Shown here piece after piece: positions 21,201 through 29,077 of a DNA stretch of 60,925 nucleotides. The stretch comes from a virus, in the IMG/VR virus record IMGVR_UViG_3300030419_007265, positions 1 to 60,925 of that record; one strand, given 5' to 3'. A program made the translations under genes and the position numbers. The first letter of the stretch is position 1. Each line of letters begins with the position of its first letter. Below the pieces are notes generated by a model, which saw only the letters and a program-made list of their open reading frames with translations, searched no databases and was not told the origin of the DNA.

Positions 21201-24200
21201 CTGTTCGTTTCATCTCTTAATAGTTTAGACAACTCCTCTAATTGGCCTTCGCTCAATTCAGTTGCCAGTAGTTCAAACATATCGCCATAATCTTTTTTAA
21301 GAGCCTTAAGGTTTTTGTCTTCTATCGAGTACTTAAATGTACTTGAAGCAGGCACGTAAGCACGAGAATGCCCCGGTTTTAAAGCTCGAGTTTGTCTCAC
21401 GATCGTCTCCGTAAAATAATCTTCAACCGCTCCGCCAAAAGCTCCAAACATTTTCGTATATTTGGTGTCGTCGGCTGCAGCGGCTGCCGCTCCCGCCTTC
21501 TTAATGGCTCCACCTACATCTCTTTCCTCTTCATAGTCTTTTAGTGCTGCAGTTAAAGCTTTAACGTCTGCCCCAGCAGCAGCAAACGATTCTTCAAGTT
21601 TTGTTCCTTTAATTGCTTCGAAGTTTTTAATAACCGCTTGCTGAGCAGACTCCATGTCTTTTACATTAGTAGCTGACAATAAATCTTCTTGAGCTTGTAT
21701 ATATGCTTGACCAGCAGAGGTCATTTTTTCAGTCTCTTTGCCAAACTCTTCGGCTTCTCTTTTTAATTGTTCGACGCTTTTTCCAGCATCAATGGCAGCA
21801 TTAGTCAAGCCCCCTAACGCCCCAACTGCAGCACCAATCCCAGCTCCCCATGGGCCAAATATCATGCCCAATGAAGCACCTGTTCCAGCGCCTGTTAAAG
21901 CTCCACTGGTTACCTGCCCTGTTGGATCTCCTTCTCCAAATGCCTGCTCTGCGGCTCCTCCTAACATAGGCAAGCCCATGGCCAATCCGATACCAACTCC
22001 CATGCCTCCCCCTTGCTTCATGCTCTCTTTAAGCCTGCCTTTTAACCCTGTTGCGCCACCCGCGGCAGCAGTGGAAGCTGACATGCTGGCAGCGGTTGAT
22101 TTAACTCTTGTTTGTAAAGTAGTTAAGCTTGATCCAGTTTTGCCCGCAGCTCTTCCTAACCTATCAGTCGCTCTCATAGCTTGAGATTCTGTTATCTCTT
22201 TTTTAGATAACTTTAAGGCAACTTTATCGATTATAGTTTGAAATCTAGTAAAACCGTTATTTAAAGCAGCTAGATGTTTATTTGTCTTTCCTACAGTGCC
22301 ACCTAAATCTACTCCTCCTACGTAATTAGGAATGAAACCTCTTGCGGCCCCCACTACATCTTTTAAGCCCCTAGGTTCGTCTCTCGTATTTGTAACACCT
22401 AATCCTACTGGATTATTGGGACTGGCCAACCTATTCGAGCGACCTACCCTGATAGAGCCCAAAGGAACTCCTGCCGCTGCTTCCCTCTCTACCGCATCGC
22501 CTAATGCCGCAAAATTAGGAACGTAACCTCGTGAAGATCTCGATCGCGCAGAAACCCAGCTTCTCCATCCGGGGTCACCAGCAGGACTCATTATCTTTTC
22601 AGCCATGCTTTTAACTGTTCCCTCGCTATCACGAACTTTAAAATCTCCGCCTGTGACCGTAGCTCTAACTTTTTTCCCTCCTGTAGAAAAAAGATCTTTA
22701 AGTTGCTGAGTAAAGAAACCCCTAGGGACATCTAGATTTTTAACTCCCTTTTCAGGGGCTGCGGCCTGTAATCCTAAAGCTTGACTTATACCAACCTCAA
22801 AAGCGGCTCCAGCAGCAGCAGAGATTGCTCCAGCTCCTCCTTGAGCTGTGTTAAGTGCTGTTTTCATTTGAGCAGGACTTAAATCATCTGCAGGAGGATC
22901 GATCGATTGAGCAAAACGTTGTGTCGCAGAAATAATTCCTTTTTCTATGTCTTCTTCAATAGGAGTAATATTCTTTCCTACTTTAGAAGCTGTTTTTGGG
23001 TTATAAGTATACTTTCTAAAAGCCACACTGAACGGCTTACCTTTCATTCCGGGGATTTTATTTCCCGCACCAAAAGTGTGCATAGCACTACCTCCACTTC
23101 CATAACCGGCTGGAGGAGTAAGCATGGCAATTTCTTTTGAAATAAAAGTGTCTCGACGAGCCTGAGATTGAGCGCTTCTCTTGGCATACCCAGCCTTTAA
23201 AGCATCTTTCATCCCTGTAGATAAATTTTTTCTTCCTGTTAACTGGGTGAAACGGCTCATTAACGCAGAGTCCTTTTTAAGGTCAGCCGGTTTCATACCT
23301 TCAAAGTCCTCTAACCTTAACTTTCCTACGTCTACAAAATTTGGAACGTAACCCCCGGATCCTCTTACTGGTTTTGCTCCCGCGGGCATCCCATATTGAG
23401 ATACCATATTAGGATTAAAGATCGCAGAGCCTCCATTTCGATAATTAGGCACAATATATTCCCCAGTATTTGCAATCATTGTTCCCCGAACGCCTCCTCC
23501 AAAAGCAAAATTAGGAATGCTTACAGGTCGAGACGTCGGACTAACCCCTCCTACACCTCTTCTAATATCATTTATTTCTCCCGCCATACCGGGAATAAAT
23601 CCACTTGCACCACGAGGCTTCTTAGTTCCTCCGGTAGCAGCGGCAACTGCCGGCATTGACTTAGGCATCTTCATCATAGCATTGACCATTGCTATCATCG
23701 ATTCCTCTTGCCCTTCCATGGCGGCAGCTGTAGTAACAGCATAGTCCATTAAAAGTTTGGCTTGAGCTGCGGCATTTCCTTCATTTGCAGCAACCGCCTT
23801 AGACAAATCAGCTTCATTTCTTAGAGCTGCTTCAATAAATTTTTCCAAAGTAGCTCGTTTTGAAGTTTCAGTAGTAAGTCCAATTAATTGCGGAAGCGCT
23901 TGAGCCATATAGCCAATGGTATTTTTAAATACAGTAAATAATACTGTTCCAATAGCGACAAGGCCCGGCCCTCCTATAACATTTTTAATACCTTTTAATA
24001 TTCCATTAGCTACTTCGCTGCCAGCCCCCTCTCCATCAATCAAATTATTCAAACCTTCCATAGCAGACTTAAGAGGTTCGAGTATTTGCCTTGCTAAAGG
24101 CTCAAAAGTTTCTTTGCCGATATTTTGTTGAAGTTTTTGAAACTCGGTAGTGGTTTGAGCCATTAAAGCAGATAGACTTTGATTTAATTTAGCTGTAGCT

Positions 24201-25261
24201 AAATCTGCTTCATTAGTAGCGCCTATTGAAACTTGCAATGCTTGACTGTAAGTAGATTGCTGTTTATTTAAATCTCTTAAAATTGCTGATAAAATATTAG
24301 CTTGGAAAACACCTGCCACCTGCTCCCGTAGATAAGCCTGACTTGAGTCGGCCAAACCGGCATAAGATTTTGCAAAATTATTTAAAATCTGTATAGCAGG
24401 TAAAGTATTGCCTTGAACATCCTTAACTGCAACATTATAAGATTCAAGAGCTTCTAATGTACTTTGCCGCTGTAGCCTCGTAAAAATAGTTTTCATGGCG
24501 TTGCCGATAACTGCACCGCCTCGACCAGTGGTTTGCTGAACCGAAGTCACCATAGCATTCAATTCATCAAATCCTACTTTAGCATCTCTAGCAGATGAAC
24601 CTACTCGCCCGATGGCCTCGACCAAATCTCTTGCCCCAACTGCAAATTTAGTTTCTACAGCTACAAATTTATTAAGTGACGAACTTGTAGTAACCATGGC
24701 GCTATCAAAAGCGTTAACAGTAGCCGTTAAAGAACTTACCGCTTTATCAGCATTGATTCCAGTCAATCTAACTAGAGTCATGGCGTCCGCTGTTCTTTTA
24801 AGAGTTTCTTCTGTTTTTAGACCTTGACGAGCAAATTCCAACGCACCTTTAGCTACATCTTGAAAAGCTGTGGCATTCTTTTTTGAAATGTCAAAAAGCT
24901 GATTCCCAAATTCTTCAAAATTTTTATTGCTTAATTGTAAAATACGATTGATATCCGAAAAGGCTTTTCCTACCTCAACTGTAGTTTTAGCTAGCTCACG
25001 AAAAGCTTTAGATACGCCCCCTATAACCGCAGTAGAAGCACCAAATGCAATAACTCGAGCATTCGAAGCTGCCAAGGCAGAATCAAACATATTAAGATCT
25101 CCTGTGATTCTTCCTAGTGGCTGCCTGAAGCCTTTTTCATTAATTTTTAAATTAATGGTTCCGCTTTTGCCGGCGAATTTTCTATTATAAGCTTGGACTC
25201 CTCGATTTACCGAATCAATAAAAGCCTTTTCATTAATAGCTGCGTCTATTTTAAAGGACAT
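18233..25261 (-). CDS. Tail tape measure protein
   Basis: 2,342 residues, the largest complete gene here. It sets tail length and leaves the tube on DNA injection. The N-terminal ~350 residues are the classic helical tape-measure core (FGASTAVIGGVSKAF; GVNADK-type SLTATVNAFDSA; TTGRGGAVIGNAMKTIFTRL). The middle holds repeated (R/G)G(Y/F)(V/I)PN(F/Y) peptides near residues 552, 635, 910 and 972, and a Gly-zipper hydrophobic stretch (GMGVGIGLAMGLPMLGG..., about residues 1085-1160). The C-terminal ~500 residues are coiled-coil helices then two DGEYVLNRNAV-type repeats. At about 0.15 nm per residue the length implies a tail near 350 nm (rule of thumb). A late-type box (GTGTATAAATTAG, 25271-25283) precedes the start. 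Confidence 0.95.
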   Translation of the reverse strand: MSFKIDAAINEKAFIDSVNRGVQAYNRKFAGKSGTINLKINEKGFRQPLGRITGDLNMFDSALAASNARVIAFGASTAVIGGVSKAFRELAKTTVEVGKAFSDINRILQLSNKNFEEFGNQLFDISKKNATAFQDVAKGALEFARQGLKTEETLKRTADAMTLVRLTGINADKAVSSLTATVNAFDSAMVTTSSSLNKFVAVETKFAVGARDLVEAIGRVGSSARDAKVGFDELNAMVTSVQQTTGRGGAVIGNAMKTIFTRLQRQSTLEALESYNVAVKDVQGNTLPAIQILNNFAKSYAGLADSSQAYLREQVAGVFQANILSAILRDLNKQQSTYSQALQVSIGATNEADLATAKLNQSLSALMAQTTTEFQKLQQNIGKETFEPLARQILEPLKSAMEGLNNLIDGEGAGSEVANGILKGIKNVIGGPGLVAIGTVLFTVFKNTIGYMAQALPQLIGLTTETSKRATLEKFIEAALRNEADLSKAVAANEGNAAAQAKLLMDYAVTTAAAMEGQEESMIAMVNAMMKMPKSMPAVAAATGGTKKPRGASGFIPGMAGEINDIRRGVGGVSPTSRPVSIPNFAFGGGVRGTMIANTGEYIVPNYRNGGSAIFNPNMVSQYGMPAGAKPVRGSGGYVPNFVDVGKLRLEDFEGMKPADLKKDSALMSRFTQLTGRKNLSTGMKDALKAGYAKRSAQSQARRDTFISKEIAMLTPPAGYGSGGSAMHTFGAGNKIPGMKGKPFSVAFRKYTYNPKTASKVGKNITPIEEDIEKGIISATQRFAQSIDPPADDLSPAQMKTALNTAQGGAGAISAAAGAAFEVGISQALGLQAAAPEKGVKNLDVPRGFFTQQLKDLFSTGGKKVRATVTGGDFKVRDSEGTVKSMAEKIMSPAGDPGWRSWVSARSRSSRGYVPNFAALGDAVEREAAAGVPLGSIRVGRSNRLASPNNPVGLGVTNTRDEPRGLKDVVGAARGFIPNYVGGVDLGGTVGKTNKHLAALNNGFTRFQTIIDKVALKLSKKEITESQAMRATDRLGRAAGKTGSSLTTLQTRVKSTAASMSASTAAAGGATGLKGRLKESMKQGGGMGVGIGLAMGLPMLGGAAEQAFGEGDPTGQVTSGALTGAGTGASLGMIFGPWGAGIGAAVGALGGLTNAAIDAGKSVEQLKREAEEFGKETEKMTSAGQAYIQAQEDLLSATNVKDMESAQQAVIKNFEAIKGTKLEESFAAAGADVKALTAALKDYEEERDVGGAIKKAGAAAAAADDTKYTKMFGAFGGAVEDYFTETIVRQTRALKPGHSRAYVPASSTFKYSIEDKNLKALKKDYGDMFELLATELSEGQLEELSKLLRDETNSWGFDETAVAKLVIKYGDRISNEYKTDLEEFFQNLEDATSGKLFTVQDFSTVIERVNAFGKKQDAAVATTVKLTEIATRSFIDIKDAMQMVATGLAKAAKFAGSLTKARGALGGNVAGILRTQGNTLGAIDFERSQAQASLDLKRQSMDQKFVADNITKLLNAVKTAGGVAPGDTALKDLNEAADVFTKDVAQGFKLLEQFSGRNSAATTQLQKTIKDSKVLYEDQLRNINVDQAILNSKFDLEEQKAQNLIREQALQSELRTTLHERKMLMIEEKSNAAKEEIRLKARLADTRTFAGMTGAQALRERQGINQGLTALQISGARRDALSATVRGIGEAQIQKDTVDSNLLLISSQSSLTEAVDDLTVEMQKSVAIARLEADTSARIVESRVQQRALRNTIIKDPNSPIAKIAAAHEGGAEAYFKMMADAREGQIRGDAAKQMKALLASPGGGGGARVGAGRAVNLSQVRRSVVDFEMQRAQAGGTFDRLKQFKSIGEAQKEINRLIGQEESKGENANTKLLEKLRTIREELAARKATLSASEQELFLQQKLTQEREIYNEEVKRSFTKSMSEGFQEVFRDTDYIFGRLGKELPMAFRDGMVGALEEAMDRTEDLGDAMRGFAVDMLKMVRRSFLQYSMSNFTNLIGMGASPGFRTSGPGHLNVPDWFGGQKGGILKARNGMYISGSRTGDKNPALLEDGEYVLNRNAVKAMGGPVALNRLNFGMAPRFQDGGSMMLNESVRSPRMSGFFLASDNPELQEAREAARAAYEKKQQKKAEKKQLLTTFLTTLVSAGIAQGSKMFGPKDFTGGAFGEGTFTDPITGATGDNIISLPSNAKSLGRLGTSIGQTGGYFNRGFFNRDSVPTFMAGGEYVMNNRAVRKYGLGFMGRLNGGVIPTMQAGGGVGGASTPPLNTSTATNTNNISINVNLGGGSGGAQSGSGGTGNVNADQESNRDQATEAKDLSERIRGAVLEVISQEQRLGGSLRKARH

Positions 25262-25288
25262 AACTTCAATCTAATTTATACACTTGTT

Positions 25289-26287
25289 TTAGTCTTTTAA
25301 AATGCTCATTAGATCTTTCATGTCCATTTTTCCTCCTTTTTCTTTAAGCTTCTTGCTGAGCGTGTCTCCTCCCGCCTGTTGAACCCCTAAATATTCATAG
25401 TCTTGTTTTTCAGCTCCAAATACTGTAGATGCTCCCTCTTTATCTACATTTTGCAATTTATCTTTAGCTTTTTCCTGAGCATTTACATAATCTACTACTT
25501 TTTGAGGGTCTGTTTTTATGCGTTCTGGAATTTTAGGATAATTTTCAAAAATATTTTTAAACATGCGACTATATATAACAAGCTTCACTTGGTTCATCGA
25601 AAGCTCAAAAAGAGGCTTGGAAAACATATTTGTTACAGTCTCACAAAAAGGTAAGTAAGGCTGATAAAAATCTTGAAGTATAACGCGTTGAATATTATCG
25701 TCAGAAAAAACTGAATAAGTTTTATTGTAAGACTCTACAACTTTAGACATTTCTTCGCGCCTCATATTATCCACATCTTTCTGGCTATAAAAAGATTCCT
25801 TAAGAGCTACATCCTTATGTAAAGATTTTATTATATAATAATCGGAAACGCGGCTTTCGGCATATTTGTCACAAGTTTGGCCAATTAAATCTTCTTTTTG
25901 CAGCTTCAGTTCATATAGCTTTCTTTCACCTTCCTTTATATCCGCATTAACTTGATCAATTTGTTTTTTTAGATATAATTCTTTTTTTGTATTTTGAACT
26001 TGCTCTAAATATTGCTCTTGCTGTTTAATTTTACCTTCGTCATGCGAAGTCCACAGCCCCTCTTCTTCTAAACGTTTAAGGGCGTCTTCTTGAGTTGGAA
26101 GTCCCCTCTTTTTAGCATTTTCATAGAAGCCTTGGCGTATTTCTTCTATGTCTACTTGATCAAAGACAGATAAGTGCTTTAGGTACGCAGGTTTATCGTA
26201 ATCGAAAATATGTGACCACCCAAAAACTAAATCTTTGAATATATGCCTAAGGTTAACATCATTCTTCGCTTGGGTTGTCGATGTCAT
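25289..26287 (-). CDS. Tape-measure-adjacent tail protein, tail assembly chaperone candidate (second ORF)
   Basis: 332 residues, highly charged and helical; coiled coil at about 75-150 (EQYLEQVQNTKKELYLKKQ...). No family recognised. It begins 29 nt inside the upstream ORF (26259-27041) and ends 27 nt before the tape measure. In lambda-type phages this slot holds the G/GT chaperones, the second made by ribosomal frameshifting. Here the second frame is +1 (or -2) relative to the first and has its own ATG at 26287 with no Shine-Dalgarno upstream, so a frameshift product or coupled restart are both possible. Function inferred from position only. Confidence 0.5.
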   Translation of the reverse strand: MTSTTQAKNDVNLRHIFKDLVFGWSHIFDYDKPAYLKHLSVFDQVDIEEIRQGFYENAKKRGLPTQEDALKRLEEEGLWTSHDEGKIKQQEQYLEQVQNTKKELYLKKQIDQVNADIKEGERKLYELKLQKEDLIGQTCDKYAESRVSDYYIIKSLHKDVALKESFYSQKDVDNMRREEMSKVVESYNKTYSVFSDDNIQRVILQDFYQPYLPFCETVTNMFSKPLFELSMNQVKLVIYSRMFKNIFENYPKIPERIKTDPQKVVDYVNAQEKAKDKLQNVDKEGASTVFGAEKQDYEYLGVQQAGGDTLSKKLKEKGGKMDMKDLMSILKD

Positions 26288-27041
26288 TTATAATTTTATC
26301 GAAGTCTTTTTCTTCAGGCTGATTACTAAAATACCAAAAACTTATTATGGACGCTAGCTTTCCCGCTACTAACTGAAATAAAGAATCCTCAGCTTCGTCT
26401 TTAGAGTAATAATCATCTATTTTCTCTTCGAAAGTCTCCCCTTTAAATAATGGCACAGGTTCTTTTATCTCTAGTTCATCGCATTTATAATGAGTTAAGC
26501 TGGCAATGTACCACAAAATAATTCTATTTTGGGCTTTAGTATCTGCCGTATGGCTAAATAAATTTTGGTAAGAGCCTTCTAGCGTGACAATATCTCTGCG
26601 CGTTATAGCTACCTTAGCTGCTAGTTTATCTATTAGCTCTCTAGTTTGCCGTGGCAGTTTTTTTACATCTCTATGTTTTAAAGTTTTTTGGGTATATTCC
26701 CCCTCCAGCTCCGCTAATTCACCATACAACTCCACTAAACGTTGTGCGTCATTTTCTGAAAGCAACCCTCCTGTATCAGAATATTTCTTCGCAAGCATAG
26801 CTTTAGTTAGAATTCCTTTTTTAACGCAACGGCTCATTTCAATAGAATATTCCATATCAGCCTCTTCAAGTTCGCGTCGAGTAGGGTCTTTTATGATTAT
26901 TTCATATGGAACCTCTTTACTAACTTTCTTGCTTACTTCTACCTCCTCTTCAACTCCGTCTTTATTTTTGCGTTTTTCTTGGGTTTTTTGCTCTATTTTT
27001 TGAGTATCATGAACAGTAAAAGAATATATTTGCTTTAACAT
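26259..27041 (-). CDS. Tail assembly chaperone candidate (first ORF)
   Basis: 260 residues, acidic and helical. Starts MLKQIYSFTVHDTQKI with a charged loop (KRKNKDGVEEEVEVSKKV) and then EVPYEIIIKDPTRRELEEADMEYSIEM, a layout seen in several tail assembly chaperones that resemble a small beta strand set plus helices. First gene of the left-going tail operon, divergent from 27112. A late-type box (GTGTTTATTTAATATT) is present on the minus strand about 20 nt before the start. Probably keeps the tape measure soluble during tail assembly; call rests on position and composition. Confidence 0.5.
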   Translation of the reverse strand: MLKQIYSFTVHDTQKIEQKTQEKRKNKDGVEEEVEVSKKVSKEVPYEIIIKDPTRRELEEADMEYSIEMSRCVKKGILTKAMLAKKYSDTGGLLSENDAQRLVELYGELAELEGEYTQKTLKHRDVKKLPRQTRELIDKLAAKVAITRRDIVTLEGSYQNLFSHTADTKAQNRIILWYIASLTHYKCDELEIKEPVPLFKGETFEEKIDDYYSKDEAEDSLFQLVAGKLASIISFWYFSNQPEEKDFDKIINDIDNPSEE

Positions 27042-27096
27042 AAATATGTAAAAATAATATTAAATAAACACTTTTTTTCCAAAGGTTTTTTAAAAA

Positions 27097-27108
27097 GTGT
27101 ATAGTATA
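27097..27108 (+). promoter_or_regulatory. Late-type box before neck/tube operon
   Basis: GTGTATAGTATA, 3 nt before the ATG at 27112. Confidence 0.55.
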
Positions 27109-27111
27109 AGT

Positions 27112-27564
27112 ATGGCAAGTTTAATTTCTGATAGCGAAAAAAGCACCTTGAACAGCGTCATGGACGACCAACATGACACATTTGCTAGATCTGTTACAAT
27201 TGTGAAAGATCCTATTGAAACAATTTCCACCCAAGACAATGAGTTTAACTCAATTTACGGAAACGCCGGTGCCACGAATCCTATTACTTATACAACGCAA
27301 TCCACAACGATAAAAGCGCGAATACAATATGGCCAAGATTTTTCTGAAGATTATTTTACGGCAGCAAAATCTCCCAATCAAATTAAGGTATATATACCTG
27401 AAGGTTTAGTAAGGATGAAGATAAAAGCAGCCGACCTAACAACAGTTTCAGAGGCTAAAAGAGTTGAATTTGATAATCAAAAATTTTCTATTTACAGTGA
27501 TTTTAGAGGGCACGGTCTTTTTGACTCTCAGTTTTACACTGTAATGCTTAAAAAATTAACCTAA
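27112..27564 (+). CDS. Head-tail connector/stopper candidate
   Basis: 150 residues from the ATG at 27112 (MASLISDSEKST). An in-frame GTG at 27097 is part of a late-type promoter box (GTGTATAGTATA) and is therefore rejected as start. Mixed beta protein with a DDQHDTFARSVTIVKDPIETI start, found in small head-closure/stopper proteins that follow the connector in many phages (family resemblance weak). First of four plus-strand genes; stop overlaps the next ATG by 1 nt. Expected at the head-tail neck. Confidence 0.5.
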   Translation: MASLISDSEKSTLNSVMDDQHDTFARSVTIVKDPIETISTQDNEFNSIYGNAGATNPITYTTQSTTIKARIQYGQDFSEDYFTAAKSPNQIKVYIPEGLVRMKIKAADLTTVSEAKRVEFDNQKFSIYSDFRGHGLFDSQFYTVMLKKLT

Positions 27565-28166
27565 TGCCTACTCGTATATCCAACGCACTAACAAAAAGAA
27601 TAAAGGAGCAAGCTGCTAAGCAGCCTGCTTTTCAAAAAGAAGTAAAAAGGACAATTGAAAAAGAGTTTGCTAACATTTATGATCAATTTTTAAAATCCTT
27701 CAACTCTCATCCTGTTACCTTGGAGATTGAAACAGGGCCGTCCGCTAGTAATATAAGCCGAACTTTAGGGGGAATTGGGAATCTTTACACTTACATTGGA
27801 TTTACTGCGGGGTCTAAGCCTATTAGACCTTTGCGAGAATTACTAGAAAAATACCATATTAGGTATCATAATCTTAGAGGTGTTTTCAGAGCCACTATTG
27901 AAGTTCCAACAAAAGATGATGTATTTAATGCAACTCCAATGCCATGGGCTACCGGTCGTAGCTGGGCACGAGGAATTGAAAGAGGCATTTCGGGACTTGG
28001 ACAATATTTATTTTCCAGCGGCTCTATACCTCAATCAAGGTCCGGAAAAGCTATAGAAGTAAAAGGGAAGATAAGAAGTGGAAAATTCTCTAATGTTAGC
28101 TATATGTCGGCATTGCTCAATGATTATTACAAAGCCATAGAAAAACTGCAAAATAAACAATTCTAA
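27564..28166 (+). CDS. Neck / tail completion protein candidate (HK97 gp10/lambda Z type)
   Basis: 200 residues. Helical, basic N-terminus (ALTKRIKEQAAKQPAFQKEV) followed by beta strands and a C-terminal SRSGKAIEVKGKIRSGKFSN stretch. Length, charge pattern and place (second in a four-gene neck-to-tube operon) fit tail completion proteins of the gp10/Z type. No diagnostic motif seen, so the specific family is uncertain. Overlaps both neighbours by 1 nt, so translation is probably coupled. Confidence 0.45.
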   Translation: MPTRISNALTKRIKEQAAKQPAFQKEVKRTIEKEFANIYDQFLKSFNSHPVTLEIETGPSASNISRTLGGIGNLYTYIGFTAGSKPIRPLRELLEKYHIRYHNLRGVFRATIEVPTKDDVFNATPMPWATGRSWARGIERGISGLGQYLFSSGSIPQSRSGKAIEVKGKIRSGKFSNVSYMSALLNDYYKAIEKLQNKQF

Positions 28167-29020
28167 TGAAACCTTTATATCAACATGGACTTTTAAATAG
28201 CTTTTATCTTTGGTTTGATAACTTTCTTCTAAAGAAAGGCGAAGCGTATAAAAATTATACAACTGACTTTTACTATTATGTAGATGAAAGAGTGCAAGAC
28301 AAAGTTGTTTTTGGCTCGCCCTATAAACAATGGGTTTATGATAAGAACATAAGTGCAGCCACAATTAATCCTACTATAAGCGGAGATGGAACTGCCATAA
28401 CCGCGGGCACCAGCGGCTTAACTTATGATTTTGACAATGGTAGATTGCTATTTGATTCTAACTTCAATACAGGCACCAACATAAGTGGCACTTACACGGT
28501 CAAGAATTGTAATATCTATATTGCCAACCAAACCGAAGAAACTTTAATAACAGCTGGTAAATATAAGACAAACAGTAGATATGGACGCACTTTAAGTTAT
28601 GTGGCCCCCTACGACCAAGCGACTCCTGCCGCATTCCTTTCCCTTGGAACTACAACAAATGCACCTTTTGCTTTTGGAGGCCAAGATAATACTATAACAG
28701 ATATCACAGCCGTAGTTTTTGCTGAGAATATGTATCAATTAGATGGAGTTTTATCTATTTTTGCTGATTCTGCTAGAGAGGTTTTTGGCAACATTCCCTT
28801 TTCTGGAGCCCCATTAGACGAATATGGAGGCGTTAAATCCTCTTACCCTGATGGCTACAATTATTCAAATGTTGCTTCAACAAATGATGGGGAAAAATAT
28901 ATGATTAATGAAACCCGAGTTTCTAAAGTCGGCGACACTGCGGATAAACAGTTGCCTGTGGATCTTTTCGTTGGTTTTGTTGATTTCGAAATATACAAAT
29001 ATAGATTCCCAAGAAGTTAA
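28166..29020 (+). CDS. Neck/tail terminator candidate
   Basis: 284 residues; starts MKPLYQHGLLNSFYLWFDNF and is rich in aromatic and beta-strand residues (FYYYVDERVQDKVVFGSPYKQ, YTVKNCNIYIANQTEE). Ends in a QLPVDLFVGFVDFEIYKYRF strand. I do not recognise a family with certainty. Place directly upstream of the major tail tube gene, and co-directional, suggests tail terminator or tube-neck adaptor. 57 nt separate it from the next gene, enough for a promoter there. Confidence 0.45.
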   Translation: MKPLYQHGLLNSFYLWFDNFLLKKGEAYKNYTTDFYYYVDERVQDKVVFGSPYKQWVYDKNISAATINPTISGDGTAITAGTSGLTYDFDNGRLLFDSNFNTGTNISGTYTVKNCNIYIANQTEETLITAGKYKTNSRYGRTLSYVAPYDQATPAAFLSLGTTTNAPFAFGGQDNTITDITAVVFAENMYQLDGVLSIFADSAREVFGNIPFSGAPLDEYGGVKSSYPDGYNYSNVASTNDGEKYMINETRVSKVGDTADKQLPVDLFVGFVDFEIYKYRFPRS

Positions 29021-29077
29021 AAGTTCTCAAAGTCATAAAAAAGTTGTAAATTATTTTAAATTTAGAACTATACTACT

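Noticed and set aside
21738-22184. 148-aa Pro/Ala-rich plus-strand ORF
   Set aside because: Antisense of the Gly/Ala-rich hydrophobic part of the tape measure; no promoter or partner genes.
27097-27111. GTG start for the first neck gene
   Set aside because: The GTG belongs to the GTGTATAGTATA late-type box; ATG at 27112 follows.
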